Source: Pseudoxanthomonas wuyuanensis
GTDB taxonomy: Bacteria; Pseudomonadota; Gammaproteobacteria; Xanthomonadales; Xanthomonadaceae
DNA: 64,000 bases
Assembly (NCBI RefSeq): GCF_900215535.1
Contig: NZ_OCND01000005.1
Coordinates: 296,749-360,748, forward strand
Reading direction: 5' to 3'
In this document: positions 8,678-18,307 of the stretch, in pieces
How positions within the stretch are numbered: the first letter of the stretch is position 1
Layout of the letters: every line of letters starts with the position of its first letter
The notes under the pieces: generated by a model
The model's input: the letters and a program-made list of their open reading frames with translations, nothing else
What the model was told of the DNA's origin: nothing
Databases searched by the model: none
Position numbers and translations under genes: made by a program

Positions 8678-9577
8678 CTAACCGCCCAGAGCGGAATCCA
8701 GGGCGATGCCGGCAAACACCGCCACGCCGATCCAGTGGTTATGCAGAAATGCCCGGAAGCAGCCGTCGCGGTCGCGCCGGCGCGCCATCCGGAATTCCCA
8801 CGCCGCCAGCAGCGCAGCCGCGCCCAGGCCGGCCCAGTAATAGACACCCAGTCCGGCCTGGCGGCCGACCAGGACCAGTGCGAACAGCACGGCCGCGTAC
8901 AGCACGCCCTGGATCACCAGGTCCATGTCGCCGAACAGGATGGCGGTGGACTTGGACCCGGCGCGGATGTCGTCGTCGCGGTCGACCATCGCGTACCAGG
9001 TGTCGTAGGCGGTGGCCCACAGGATGTTGGCCCCGTACAGCACCCACGCCAGCGGCGGCACTTCCCCCTGCACCGCCGCGAACGCCATCGGAATGCCCCA
9101 GCCGAACGCCAACCCCAGGTAGACCTGCGGCAGATAGGTGTAGCGCTTCAGATACGGATAGCTGGCGGCCAGGAACAGGCCGGCGAAACTCAGGTACACG
9201 GTCAACCGGTTCAGCGTCAGCACCAGCGCAAAGGCCACCAGCATCAGCGCCGCGAACACCAGCAGCGCCTCGCGCCCGGACACCGCGCCGGTGGCCAGCG
9301 GCCGCCCGCGCGTGCGTTCGACCTGCGGGTCCAGCCAGCGGTCGGCGTAATCGTTGATGACGCAGCCGGCCGAACGGGTCAGCCACACCCCGGCGGTGAA
9401 CACGAACAGCGTCCACAGATCCGGTACCCCGCCCGCGGCCAGCCACAGCGCCCACCAGGTCGGCCACAGCAGCAGCAGCACGCCGATCGGGCGGTCGCCG
9501 CGGACCAGTTTCCAGTACTGCCCCAGACGTTCGCGCCAGCGCGGTTGCGGAGCGGATTCATAGCGTTCGTAACCCAT
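8678..9577 (-). CDS. ubiA: 4-hydroxybenzoate polyprenyltransferase UbiA
   Basis: UbiA attaches the polyprenyl tail to 4-hydroxybenzoate in ubiquinone synthesis, in the inner membrane. The 299-residue protein has the first aspartate-rich motif [15 protein letters not shown], followed by RGRPLATG, and the second motif [17 protein letters not shown], with about eight or nine hydrophobic segments. Length is normal. It reads away from the tRNA gene and towards the exported RidA-like gene. Confidence 0.94.
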   Translation of the reverse strand: MGYERYESAPQPRWRERLGQYWKLVRGDRPIGVLLLLWPTWWALWLAAGGVPDLWTLFVFTAGVWLTRSAGCVINDYADRWLDPQVERTRGRPLATGAVSGREALLVFAALMLVAFALVLTLNRLTVYLSFAGLFLAASYPYLKRYTYLPQVYLGLAFGWGIPMAFAAVQGEVPPLAWVLYGANILWATAYDTWYAMVDRDDDIRAGSKSTAILFGDMDLVIQGVLYAAVLFALVLVGRQAGLGVYYWAGLGAAALLAAWEFRMARRRDRDGCFRAFLHNHWIGVAVFAGIALDSALGG

Positions 9578-9670
9578 CGGATCAGGTTAGCAGGCCGCCC
9601 GGATTGGCGCGCGCGTCGGCAGCGGCAAGGCGGCTCGAACATAAAACGGGCCAAACGCGCCGTTTCCCGT

Positions 9671-9676
9671 TAGAAT
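9671..9676 (+). promoter_or_regulatory. Likely -10 element of tRNA-Arg promoter
   Basis: TAGAAT lies 11 bp before the first base of tRNA-Arg, which would place the transcription start within the short leader. No good -35 hexamer is seen 17 bp upstream, and the following GCGCCTCCC is G/C-rich like a stringent discriminator. Confidence 0.5.
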
Positions 9677-9687
9677 GCGCCTCCCGT

Positions 9688-9764
9688 GCGCCCGTAGCTC
9701 AGCCGGATAGAGTAGTGGCTTCCGAAGCCATTGGTCGGGGGTTCGAATCCCTCCGGGCGCGCCA
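9688..9764 (+). tRNA. tRNA-Arg (anticodon CCG), CCA encoded
   Basis: The 77-nt cloverleaf can be drawn: acceptor GCGCCCG pairs with CGGGCGC, the D-arm carries GCTC/GAGT, the anticodon loop TTCCGAA gives anticodon CCG (reads CGG arginine codons), and the T-arm has GGGGGTTCGAATCCCTC. The 3' CCA is encoded at 9762-9764. Its last 16 bases are repeated three more times downstream. Confidence 0.95.
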
Positions 9765-10103
9765 TCTTCGATGGCACTTCATCGTGATTCCCGGCCTTCG
9801 CGCATTGCGCTCAGGCGTTCGATGCCGCGCACGCCAATGGCGTGCAGACACGGCCTCTCACCCCTCCGGGCGCGCCATCTTCGATGGCACTTCATCGTGA
9901 TTCCCGGCCTTCGCGCATTGCGCTCAGGCGTTCGATGCCGCGCACGCCAATGGCGTGCAGACGCGGCCTCTCACCCCTCCGGGCGCGCCATCTTCGATGG
10001 CACTTCATCGTGATTCCCGGCCTTCGCGCATTGCGCTCAGGCGTTCGATGCCGCGCACGCCAGTGGCGTGCAGACGCGGCCTCTCACCCCTCCGGGCGCG
10101 CCA
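9749..10103 (+). repeat. Three 113-bp tandem repeats, each starting with the tRNA-Arg 3' end
   Basis: Units span 9749-9861 (its first 16 bases are the tRNA 3' end), 9862-9974 and 9975-10087, followed by a fourth copy of the 16-bp tail CCCTCCGGGCGCGCCA at 10088-10103. Units differ at only one or two positions. Each contains small stems (CCATC-TTC-GATGG and GCACGCC-aat-GGCGTGC). The layout matches the E. coli tyrT operon, where 178-bp repeats carry 19 bp of tRNA-Tyr and yield rtT RNA. 113 is not a multiple of three, so the frame shifts from unit to unit and a conserved protein is unlikely. Confidence 0.9.
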
Positions 10104-10440
10104 TTTCTCCTGCGACGAATCCGTACCCGTGCCGGGACAGGCCCATGCCCCCGCATCCCCGGACCCAGGGCGTGCCATCAATCCCGACCAGGCCGCGCCG
10201 TTCCCGGATGCGCGCCGGAGCGTCATCCCATCAAGTGGAAGCAGGCTCTGCGGGTTGGGCCTGGAAGCAGCCCTGCGCATAAGGAATCGCCCGATGCCCG
10301 GATTGGCATTGGATTGCCCTTCATGCCCGGCAGAGAATGACGGCGGCGCTGGCGCTTGAGCGCGGGCGGCCGGTTCGATCGCATGCCTCAGGCGATTCTC
10401 TCGCCGGTTCGGTCATCACTTCTCTATCAGGAACGCTCTC
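10104..10440. other. Gene-free stretch between tRNA repeats and GH127 gene
   Basis: About 340 bp with no convincing coding frame, RNA or repeat. The only element used is a ribosome-binding-like AGGAA at about 10428-10432, ahead of the TTG start of the GH127 gene. Confidence 0.6.
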
Positions 10441-12849
10441 TTGGACAACGGTCGGCGAAAATTCATGGCCAGCGCCGTTTTGGCGGCTACGCTTCCGGCG
10501 CTTCCCGGCTTCGGCTGGGCGCTGTCCGGCGGTGCGGCGCGCGCGCAGGTCTTTCCGCTGGGCGACATCGCGCTGGGCGATGGGGTGTTTGCGCATTCCC
10601 ATGCGGTGAACCTGCGCTATCTGGCCGCCCTGGACGCCGATCGCCTGCTGGCGCCCTTCCGCATCGAGGCCGCGCTGACGCCACGTGCGGCGAAGTATCC
10701 CAACTGGGAATCGATGGGGCTGGAAGGCCACACCGCCGGCCACTACCTGAGCGCACTGGCGCAGGAAGCGGCCCGGGGCAACGCGGCCATGCGCGAACGT
10801 CTGGCCTACATGATCGGCGAACTGGCCGAATGCCAGCGCAGCAATGGCAACGGCTACGTCGGTGGCGTGCCCGGCAGCCGGCAACTGTGGGAGCGTGTTG
10901 CCGCGGGCGGTTTCGACGCCCACGGCTTCAGCCTGGATGGCGCCTGGGTGCCGTTCTACAACCTGCACAAGACATTCGCGGGCCTGCGCGATGCCTGGCT
11001 GCTGGCGGACATGCGGCCCGCCCGCGACATGCTGATCGACTTCGCCGACTGGGCGCAGCGGCTGGTGTCCGGGCTGGACGAGACACAGATGCAGCGCCTG
11101 CTGGAAACCGAGCATGGCGGCATGAACGAAGTGCTGGCCGATGTCGCCGCCATCACCGGCGACCGGCGCTACCTGGCCCTTGCCCGCCGCTTCAGCCATC
11201 GCGCCATCCTCGACCCGCTGCTGCGCGGCGAGGATCGCCTGGACGGATTGCATGCCAACACCCAGATACCCAAGGTGATCGGCTTCGCCCGCATCGGCGA
11301 GCTCGATGGCGACCCGCGCTGGATCGATGCGGCTAAGTTCTTCTGGGAAATCGTCTCGCAGCGGCGCAGCATCGCCTTCGGCGGCAACAGCGTGCGCGAG
11401 CACTTCAATCCGGCCGACGACTTCCGCCCGATGGTGGAATCGCGCGAAGGCCCGGAAACCTGCAACAGCTACAACATGCTGCGCCTGACGTTGCTGTTGC
11501 ACAGGCTGGATCCGCAGGCGCGCTACGCCGATTTCTACGAGCGCGTGCTGTTCAACCACATCCTGTCCAGCCAGCATCCCGAACACGGCGGACTGGTCTA
11601 CTTCACCCCCATCCGCCCGCGCCACTACCGCGTGTACTCGCAGCCGCAACAGTGCTTCTGGTGCTGCGTCGGCACCGGCATGGAAAATCCCGGCCGCCAC
11701 GGCGCGTTCGCCTATACGCACGACGGCGACACGCTGGCGGTCAACCTGTACATGGCCTCGACGCTGCAGTGGCGCGCGCGCCAGGTGACCCTGCGCCAGC
11801 AGACGCGGTTCCCCGATGAAGCGCAGACGACGTTGCACGTATCGACGCGCAAGCCGCAGCGCTTCACCCTGGCGCTGCGCCATCCGCACTGGCTGGCCGG
11901 CGATCTGCAGGTAAGCGTGAACGGACGCCGGTGGCCGCTGGCGTCGTCGCCCTCGTCCTATGCGCGCATCACCCGAACCTGGTCCGATGGCGATCGCGTG
12001 CAACTGCGGTTGCCCATGCACACGCAGGTGGAAAACCTGCCCGATGGCTCGGACTACGTGGCCGTCACGCATGGCCCGCTCATGCTGGGCGCACGCACCG
12101 GCAGCGAAGATCTGCAGGGCCTGATTGCCGACGACGGACGCGGCAGCCACATCGCGCCCGGGCCCTATCTTCCGCTCGATCGCGCACCCATGCTGATCGG
12201 CGAGCGTTCGACGCTCGCAGCGGGCATCGAGCCGGTTCCCGGCCGGCCGCTCACCTTCAGCGCCCGCAAGCTGATCCGGCCCGGCGAGTTCCGCGAACTG
12301 ACGCTGGAGCCTTTTTTCCGCCTGCACGACAGCCGCTACATGGCGTACTGGCGCACCGCCACGGCGGCCGGCTACCCGGCAGTGCTGGCGCAGATAGAAG
12401 CCGACGAACGCGCCCGGCAGGCGCGGGAAGCGCAAACGCTGGACCGGGTGCAGCCCGGCGAACAGCAACCGGAAGTGGAGCATGAGTTCCACGGAGCGGA
12501 CACGCGCGCAGGCACCCATCTCGGTCGCCACTGGCGCGACAGCGGAAAGTGGCTGTCCTATCGGCTCAAGGCGCCCGCCGGCACCCCCGCGGATACCGCC
12601 GCCGCGCTACTGCTGACCTTCTATGGCGACGACCAGAACGACGGCTTTGCCTTGCATGTGGACGACCGCCCGCTCGCCACCATCACCCTGCCCGGCTCGC
12701 CGCGCGATACCTTCGTCGACCACGCGTTCGTATTGCCAGACGACCTGGCCCGCGCCGCTGTGGAGCGCGGCATCACGGTCAAACTGTCCGCCCAGCCGGA
12801 CCGACGCACGGCCAGGCTGTTCGAACTGAGGTTGCTGAAAAGCCAGTGA
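10441..12849 (+). CDS. Tat-exported GH127 (DUF1680) beta-L-arabinofuranosidase-like protein
   Basis: The 802-residue protein has a twin-arginine signal (GRRKFMASAVLAATLPALPG), so the TTG at 10441, with AGGAA at suitable spacing, is the proper start; the ATG at 10465 would remove the arginine pair. The catalytic region matches GH127: GHTAGHYLSA, the zinc and nucleophile cysteines in PETCNSYNM (Glu339, Cys341) and FWCCVGTGMEN (Cys408/Cys409). In the characterised enzyme HypBA1 the equivalent cysteine is the nucleophile. A C-terminal beta domain (about 650-800) ends the protein. It would act in the periplasm on beta-linked arabinofuranosides. It stands alone on the plus strand, away from the xylan locus. 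Confidence 0.9.
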   Translation: MDNGRRKFMASAVLAATLPALPGFGWALSGGAARAQVFPLGDIALGDGVFAHSHAVNLRYLAALDADRLLAPFRIEAALTPRAAKYPNWESMGLEGHTAGHYLSALAQEAARGNAAMRERLAYMIGELAECQRSNGNGYVGGVPGSRQLWERVAAGGFDAHGFSLDGAWVPFYNLHKTFAGLRDAWLLADMRPARDMLIDFADWAQRLVSGLDETQMQRLLETEHGGMNEVLADVAAITGDRRYLALARRFSHRAILDPLLRGEDRLDGLHANTQIPKVIGFARIGELDGDPRWIDAAKFFWEIVSQRRSIAFGGNSVREHFNPADDFRPMVESREGPETCNSYNMLRLTLLLHRLDPQARYADFYERVLFNHILSSQHPEHGGLVYFTPIRPRHYRVYSQPQQCFWCCVGTGMENPGRHGAFAYTHDGDTLAVNLYMASTLQWRARQVTLRQQTRFPDEAQTTLHVSTRKPQRFTLALRHPHWLAGDLQVSVNGRRWPLASSPSSYARITRTWSDGDRVQLRLPMHTQVENLPDGSDYVAVTHGPLMLGARTGSEDLQGLIADDGRGSHIAPGPYLPLDRAPMLIGERSTLAAGIEPVPGRPLTFSARKLIRPGEFRELTLEPFFRLHDSRYMAYWRTATAAGYPAVLAQIEADERARQAREAQTLDRVQPGEQQPEVEHEFHGADTRAGTHLGRHWRDSGKWLSYRLKAPAGTPADTAAALLLTFYGDDQNDGFALHVDDRPLATITLPGSPRDTFVDHAFVLPDDLARAAVERGITVKLSAQPDRRTARLFELRLLKSQ

Positions 12850-12989
12850 CGCACTGCGTGCAGCATTGACTCCTTCAAGCCTATCGACTGACGGTACCCG
12901 CTTGTTTCACCGCTCCCGCCATCGACAGCGGCATTCAATGGCAAGCGTCGCGTGGGAATGATGGCTCTCAAAAGAAGCTTCACCGCGCG

Positions 12990-13244
12990 CAAGCCCGGGA
13001 TTTGAGACCAAGCAACCGATGCGATCTTCCAGCCAGCGTCCGTCTGGACCAGCAGCCAGTCCTCGCTACCGACATTGATGAAGTCCTTATCGCGCAGGAA
13101 CTCGAAGTCGAACGCAACCGACGCTGCAGTCCCGTCGGTGTCGACCTGCACATCCTGGAACGTTGCTTCGATATGGGAGGGCTGCTGGCAATGCCATCGA
13201 TGAAGCTCCTCGGAAACTGCCCGGGTCCAGAGGAGTTCAGGCAA
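12990..13244 (-). pseudogene. Truncated NTF2/SnoaL-like gene at end of efflux operon
   Basis: The reading frame from a TTG at 13244 (overlapping the SDR stop) encodes [18 protein letters not shown], then DGTAASVAFDFEFLRDKDF, SEDWLLVQTDAGWKIASVAWSQ. The last part looks like the C-terminal strands of an NTF2-like domain. The N-terminal half of the domain is absent and the frame runs on without a stop into the antisense of the GH127 gene, so it is probably a decayed remnant rather than a working gene. It could instead be a short real protein; confidence is modest. Confidence 0.45.
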
Positions 13245-14043
13245 GCCCGAACGTTTTCCTCAGGCCTGCCTCGACGGGGCCGGCTGGCATGAAGCGACGC
13301 AACTTGGCCAACAGAGAGGCCTCGCCTTTGGGCGTACGCCGCATTTTCCATGCCCCCAAAGCGGCATCGGCGACGGTGTCGGCAACGCCATCGGGCGCGG
13401 GCGCTTTTTGCACGTTGTTCTGGATTGCCTGGGAAACGGTGCCAAGCTCTTTGCCGTAGTCGGGGATTCTGGACGCTGTTTGGGGCGCATTGACATCCAG
13501 GTTGGTCTTGGTAAAGGACGGTTCGACAAGCGCCACGCGAATTCCGAACTGGCGAACCTCGTGGTCCAGGGTTTCGGACAGCCCTTCGACGGCGTGCTTG
13601 GACGCCGAGTACAGCGACATGTAAGGTGCCGGCAGGAAGCCCAGCACCGAGCTGATGTTGACGATGCGGCCGGAGCGCTGCTCGCGCATGTACGGCAGCA
13701 CCGCCTTGGTCGTGCGCAGGATGCCGAAGACATTGGTGTCGAACAGCATCTGGGCTTCGGCGATCGACGTTTCCTCGGTCGCACCGGTCAGCGTCACGCC
13801 AGCGCTGTTGACAAGCACGTCGATGCGCTTGGCCTGGGCGATGACGGCCTGGATTCCGCGTTGAACCGACGCATCGTCGCGGATATCCATCTCGATGAGT
13901 GCAACACCGGGTATCGCCTGTGCTTTTGCCGTATTGCGCACGGTGCCGAACACTTGGCAACCCTGCTTGGCAAACTTCACTGCAGTGGCGCGCCCGATGC
14001 CCGAGGACACGCCGGTAACAAGGACAACTTTGGAATTGGACAT
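13237..14043 (-). CDS. Short-chain dehydrogenase/reductase (classical SDR)
   Basis: The 268-residue protein has the classical SDR cofactor motif TGVSSGIG near the N-terminus, VLVNSAG for the adenine region, the catalytic Ser in NISSVLGF and YSASK (Tyr and Lys of the active site). Substrate is unknown; it reduces or oxidises a carbonyl/alcohol using NAD(P). It is about 39 bp downstream of the RND permease gene on the same strand, so it is likely part of the TetR-controlled efflux operon and may modify the exported compound or a related aldehyde or ketone. Confidence 0.85.
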   Translation of the reverse strand: MSNSKVVLVTGVSSGIGRATAVKFAKQGCQVFGTVRNTAKAQAIPGVALIEMDIRDDASVQRGIQAVIAQAKRIDVLVNSAGVTLTGATEETSIAEAQMLFDTNVFGILRTTKAVLPYMREQRSGRIVNISSVLGFLPAPYMSLYSASKHAVEGLSETLDHEVRQFGIRVALVEPSFTKTNLDVNAPQTASRIPDYGKELGTVSQAIQNNVQKAPAPDGVADTVADAALGAWKMRRTPKGEASLLAKLRRFMPAGPVEAGLRKTFGLA

Positions 14044-14082
14044 GGCAGTTCCTTCGATTGGGTGATTGGGATGAAAGACGGC

Positions 14083-17000
14083 TCAGCCGTGCGCGGGGAC
14101 TGGCTTGATCTTGAACCAGATGGAGTACATGGCTGGCAGGAACACCAGGGTCAGGATGGTTCCCGCGAAAGTGCCCCCTATCAACGTGTAGGCGAGCGTG
14201 CCCCAGAACACCGATGAGGTCAGCGGGATAAAGGCCAGGATCGCCGCCAACGCGGTCAGGATCACCGGCCTGGCACGCTGCACGGTCGCCTCGACGACCG
14301 CATGGAACGGAACCAGTCCTGCCTTTATGTTGTGGTCGATCTGCCCAATCAGGATCAGCGTGTTGCGCATCAGGATTCCCGACAGCGCAATCAAACCGAC
14401 CAGTGCATTGATGCCGAATGGCTGCTGGAACAGAATCAGGGTGGGTACAACGCCGATCAGTCCCAGCGGGCTGGTCAGGAACACCATGACCATCGCGGAG
14501 ATCGAGCGCACCTGCAGGATGATGATGAGCAGGGTGATTGCCAGCATGATGGGAAACAGCGGCAACATGGCCTTGGTTGCCTTTCCTGACTCTTCGATGG
14601 AACCGGCCTCAACGATACGGTAGCCCTTCGGCAGTTTCTCCACGATAGGCTGGAGCTGGCGGGTGATGGCCGCCGACACATCCGGCGGCTGCAGGCCATC
14701 GGCGATGTCGCCCCGCACGGTGATCGTCGGCATCCGGTCACGGCGCCGCATGACCGGTTCTTCCATGCGCACGTCGACCTCGCCCACCTGCGACAGCGGG
14801 ATGCGCTGCCCATTGGCGCCGGCCAACGTGAAATCGCCGAACTTGGCGGGGTCGAGACGGATGTCGCCGGCCGAGCGTGCGACGACCTGCACCGTGCGAA
14901 TATCCTCGCGCACCGCGGTGATGGGTATACCTGTCAGCAGGAATTGCAGTTGTTGCGCCACGGCACTGGAGGTCAGCCCTACGGCCTGCAATCGATCCTG
15001 CTGCAAGGTGAAGTGCAACGCGGGCGTGCGTGTGCCCCAATCGGCGTTGACCGTGCGCATCATCGGGCTGGTCTCCATGATCTGCTGCACCTCGGCCGCG
15101 ATACCGCGCAGTTGGTCCGGATCAGGGCCAGTGACCCGGTAGGCCACCGGGAACGGCGAGTAAGGGCCGAAGACGAGTTGGGTCACGCGCAGGCGGGCCT
15201 CCGGGGCGAGACCATCGGCGATCGCCTGCCGCAGGCGGTATTTCAGCGCCTCGCGCTCGTCCTCGTTATCGGTGCGCACCACAATCTTGGCAAATGACGG
15301 ATCGGGTAGCTCCGGTCCCATCGAGAAGTAGAAGCGCGGCGCACCCTGGCCGATGTAGGCGGTGACGATCTTGGCCTCCTCTTGTTTGGCCAGCCAGGCT
15401 TCCGCTTTCGCCGTAGCAGCGCTGGTCTGGGTGATCGATGTGCCATGGGGCATCTGCACCTCGAGCAGCACTTCGGGCCGGTCGGAGATCGGGAAGAACT
15501 GCTTTTTGACAACCGCCATGCCGAGTATGGCCAAGACGAAGAGGCCCACGACTGAGCCAGCGACCAACCACTTGCGCGCGATCACACGCTCCAGCAGTTG
15601 GCGGAATCGGTTGTAGCGTGGCGTATCGTAGAGCGCGTCATGGCCACCTTCGACTTTCTTCAAGTCGGGGATCAGTTTGACGCCCAGGTAGGGGGTGAAG
15701 ATCACGGCGACCACCCAGGACGCGATGAGCGCAATACCGACGATCCAGAACATGTTGCCGGTGTACTCGCCCGCGCTGGACCGGGCAAAGCCATTGGGCA
15801 TGAAGCCGACGGCGGTGACCAGCGTGCCCGATAGCATGGGCGCAGCGGTGTGGCTCCAGGCATAGGCGGAGGCGGCGATGCGGCTGTAGCCCTCCTCCAT
15901 TTTCACCACCATCATTTCGATGGCAATGATGGCGTCGTCCACCAGCAAGCCGAGCGCCAGGATGAGCGACCCCAGGGTGATACGATCGAAGTTCTTGCCG
16001 GTCGCGAGCATCACCACGAAAACCACCGCCAGCGTCAGCGGCACGGCGGCGGCAACCACCAGGCCCACGCGCCAGCCCATGCTGACGAAGCTCACCAGCA
16101 TGACCACCAGCAGCGCGACGAAGAACTTGATCATGAACTCGTCGACCGCCGCGCTGATGTTGACGGCCTGGTCGGTGACCTTGGTCAGGCTCATGCCCAG
16201 CGGCAGTTCGGCGTTGATCGTATCGACCTCGCTGTCCAGCGCCTCGCCCAGGTCAAGACCGTTCCAACCCTCGCGCATGATGATGCCCAGCAGCAGCGCA
16301 GGTTCGCCGCCGTTGCGAATCATGAAAGTCGCCGGATCTTCATAGCCGCGCTTGACGGTGGCGATGTCCGACAGCTTCAGCGTGCGGCCTTGCGCCACCA
16401 CCGGCGTGTCGCGGATTTTCTGCAGTTCGTCGAAGGCGCCATCCAGGCGGATGAACACCTCCGGTCCCTTGGCCTCCACGGATCCAGCCGGCGTCAGGAC
16501 GTTCTGGTTGTTGAGCGCGGCGAACACATCCTGCGGACTGACGCCCAGCGTCGCCAGCCGCTCATGCGAGAACTCGACATAGATGCGCTCGGTTTGTTCG
16601 CCTACGATGTTGACCTTCTTGACCCCGGGCACATGCAGCAACCTCTGGCGCAATGTCTCTGCGTCGCGCACCAGCAGGCGCTGCGGTTCGCCCTTGGCCT
16701 TTAGCGCGAACAGGGCAAAGGTGACATCCGCGTATTCGTCGTTGACCATCGGCCCGATCACGCCGGACGGAAGGTTGCCTGCCTCGTCTCCGACTTTCTT
16801 GCGGGCCTGGTAGAACTGTTCCTGCACTTCGGAAGGCGGAGTGCTGTCGAGCAGCGTCAACGTCGTGAAGGCCAAGCCGGGTCTGGTATAGGTCTCGGTC
16901 CGGTCGTACCAGCGCAGCTCCTGCATGCGCTTTTCGATTTTCTCGGCCACCTGGTCCTGCATTTCCTGCGCCGTGGCCCCGGGCCAGGCGGTGATGATGG

Positions 17001-17151
17001 TCATCACCTTGACCGTGAAGCCCGGGTCTTCGGCACGGCCCAGGTTGAAGAACGAAACGAATCCCGCCAACGAGATCAGGCAGATCAGGAACAAGGTGAC
17101 GGATCGCTCGCGTACGGCAAGCGCTGACAGGTTGAAACGGCCCTCGCTCAC
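14083..17151 (-). CDS. RND-family multidrug efflux permease
   Basis: The 1022-residue protein is an inner-membrane RND transporter of the AcrB/MexB superfamily. It has an N-terminal membrane helix, two large periplasmic loops and twelve predicted membrane segments. The TM4 proton-relay aspartates are in LGLLVDDAIIAIEMMVVKME; FWGTLAYTLIGGTFAGTILTL closes TM12. The sequence MVND and the short loops place it nearer the heavy-metal/solvent-type and MdtBC-like branch than to AcrB itself. It overlaps the membrane-fusion gene by 4 bp. No outer-membrane channel gene is present, so it probably uses a TolC encoded elsewhere. Confidence 0.92.
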   Translation of the reverse strand: MSEGRFNLSALAVRERSVTLFLICLISLAGFVSFFNLGRAEDPGFTVKVMTIITAWPGATAQEMQDQVAEKIEKRMQELRWYDRTETYTRPGLAFTTLTLLDSTPPSEVQEQFYQARKKVGDEAGNLPSGVIGPMVNDEYADVTFALFALKAKGEPQRLLVRDAETLRQRLLHVPGVKKVNIVGEQTERIYVEFSHERLATLGVSPQDVFAALNNQNVLTPAGSVEAKGPEVFIRLDGAFDELQKIRDTPVVAQGRTLKLSDIATVKRGYEDPATFMIRNGGEPALLLGIIMREGWNGLDLGEALDSEVDTINAELPLGMSLTKVTDQAVNISAAVDEFMIKFFVALLVVMLVSFVSMGWRVGLVVAAAVPLTLAVVFVVMLATGKNFDRITLGSLILALGLLVDDAIIAIEMMVVKMEEGYSRIAASAYAWSHTAAPMLSGTLVTAVGFMPNGFARSSAGEYTGNMFWIVGIALIASWVVAVIFTPYLGVKLIPDLKKVEGGHDALYDTPRYNRFRQLLERVIARKWLVAGSVVGLFVLAILGMAVVKKQFFPISDRPEVLLEVQMPHGTSITQTSAATAKAEAWLAKQEEAKIVTAYIGQGAPRFYFSMGPELPDPSFAKIVVRTDNEDEREALKYRLRQAIADGLAPEARLRVTQLVFGPYSPFPVAYRVTGPDPDQLRGIAAEVQQIMETSPMMRTVNADWGTRTPALHFTLQQDRLQAVGLTSSAVAQQLQFLLTGIPITAVREDIRTVQVVARSAGDIRLDPAKFGDFTLAGANGQRIPLSQVGEVDVRMEEPVMRRRDRMPTITVRGDIADGLQPPDVSAAITRQLQPIVEKLPKGYRIVEAGSIEESGKATKAMLPLFPIMLAITLLIIILQVRSISAMVMVFLTSPLGLIGVVPTLILFQQPFGINALVGLIALSGILMRNTLILIGQIDHNIKAGLVPFHAVVEATVQRARPVILTALAAILAFIPLTSSVFWGTLAYTLIGGTFAGTILTLVFLPAMYSIWFKIKPVPAHG

Positions 17152-18263
17152 GGACGGGCTCCATCGGTCGCCGCGGCGGCGGCCTGACCGGCCACTCGCA
17201 CCCGCTCGCCTTCGCGCAACAGGTGTGCGCCCAACGCGACTATCCGGTCGCCTTGCTTGAGCTGACCGGCGATGCGTGCGCCGTCATCATCCAGGTGCTG
17301 GACCGCGACCGGCCGCCAGTTCACTTTCGACGGCTCGCCGTTGATGACCCACACGCCCGGCCCCTTGCCGGCGTCGAACAGCGAGCCAATGGGCACCTGC
17401 AAGCCGTCCTGCGCCGAAGGCAATCCGTTTGGGGTCCGGATGGTGACGGTGGTGCCCAAGGGCGCATTGGCCAGTTCTCCCTCAAGCACATAGCGCGCCT
17501 CGAAAGTCCGGGTCAGTGGGTCCGCAGCATCCGAGAGCTGTCGCAGTGTGGTTGGAACGGCAGCACCTGCCTTGCCGAAAAGCGTGGCCTGTCCGCTGGA
17601 ACCGACCGCCGGGCGCAGGGTTTCCGGCAACTGGATAACGGCTTCGCGATGTCCGGCATGGGCAACGCGAACCACGACCTGCCCGGCGGCAACAACCTGC
17701 CCGGGTTCGGCCAGCGTTTCCATGACCACGCCATCGGCATCGGCCACCAACTGCGCGTAGCGGTTCGCATTGCTGGCGACTTCGGCTTGGGCTTGGGCTG
17801 CACTGAGCTGGGCGGTGGCGGTATCCGCCGCGGCCTTCATCTGATCGTAGGAGGAAGCCGATACCACGCCGCTGCCGCGCAGCTCGCGATAGCGGGCTTC
17901 ATCCGCCGCCGTCTGCCGCACCAGCGCCCGCGCGGCGGCGACCGCTTGCTGCTGCGCATGAGCGGCAAGCTTCAGATCGGCAGGATCGATACGCATGAGC
18001 GGCTGGCCGCGTTTGACGGTTTGCCCGGTATCCACAAGCCGTTCCAGTACCTTGCCGGAGACACGAAAGCCCAGGTCGCTTTGCACCCGGGCGGCTACGG
18101 TTCCAGTGAAGGAACGTGACGCGGACGGCGCGTCTTGGACGACGGCGGCGCGCACCACTGGCGCTTCGCTGCGCGGATCGGACTGCGGTTTTCCACCGCA
18201 TGCGACCAGGGCAAACGGCAATACACAGACGACGGTTGAGGCAACGAGGCGGCGCCGGAGCAT
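17148..18263 (-). CDS. Efflux membrane-fusion lipoprotein (HlyD/AcrA type)
   Basis: The 371-residue protein starts with a lipoprotein signal (ALVACGG lipobox) and has the periplasmic adaptor order: first half of the lipoyl domain (VSGKVLERLVDTGQTVKRGQPLMRID), a coiled-coil hairpin rich in Ala and Gln (AHAQQQAVAAARALVRQTAADEARY), the second lipoyl half (DADGVVMETLAEPGQVVAAGQVV) and beta-barrel regions. It bridges the RND permease and an outer-membrane channel. Its stop overlaps the permease start (ATGA), and a promoter with a palindromic operator lies about 50 bp upstream. Confidence 0.92.
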   Translation of the reverse strand: MLRRRLVASTVVCVLPFALVACGGKPQSDPRSEAPVVRAAVVQDAPSASRSFTGTVAARVQSDLGFRVSGKVLERLVDTGQTVKRGQPLMRIDPADLKLAAHAQQQAVAAARALVRQTAADEARYRELRGSGVVSASSYDQMKAAADTATAQLSAAQAQAEVASNANRYAQLVADADGVVMETLAEPGQVVAAGQVVVRVAHAGHREAVIQLPETLRPAVGSSGQATLFGKAGAAVPTTLRQLSDAADPLTRTFEARYVLEGELANAPLGTTVTIRTPNGLPSAQDGLQVPIGSLFDAGKGPGVWVINGEPSKVNWRPVAVQHLDDDGARIAGQLKQGDRIVALGAHLLREGERVRVAGQAAAAATDGARP

Positions 18264-18307
18264 GGGAGTCCCATCGACGAGATGATCGGGACTCGCATAC
18301 TGGGTCT

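Noticed and set aside
9749..10103. Tandem repeats as a CRISPR array
   Set aside because: The units are contiguous 113-bp near-identical copies with no unique spacers, and each begins with the tRNA 3' end.
9771..10282. Arginine-rich small proteins encoded by the repeats
   Set aside because: Unit length is not a multiple of three, so frames break at each repeat; the arginine content follows from G/C-rich sequence. A Tpr-like peptide cannot be fully excluded.
9688..10440. tRNA-Arg as the attachment site of a genomic island
   Set aside because: Direct repeats of the tRNA tail are present, but they are regularly spaced over 340 bp and no integrase or mobile gene lies in the window.
10321..12531. 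736-codon open frame antisense to the GH127 gene
   Set aside because: The plus-strand product has complete GH127 motifs; the antisense translation has no family pattern and reflects third-position G/C.
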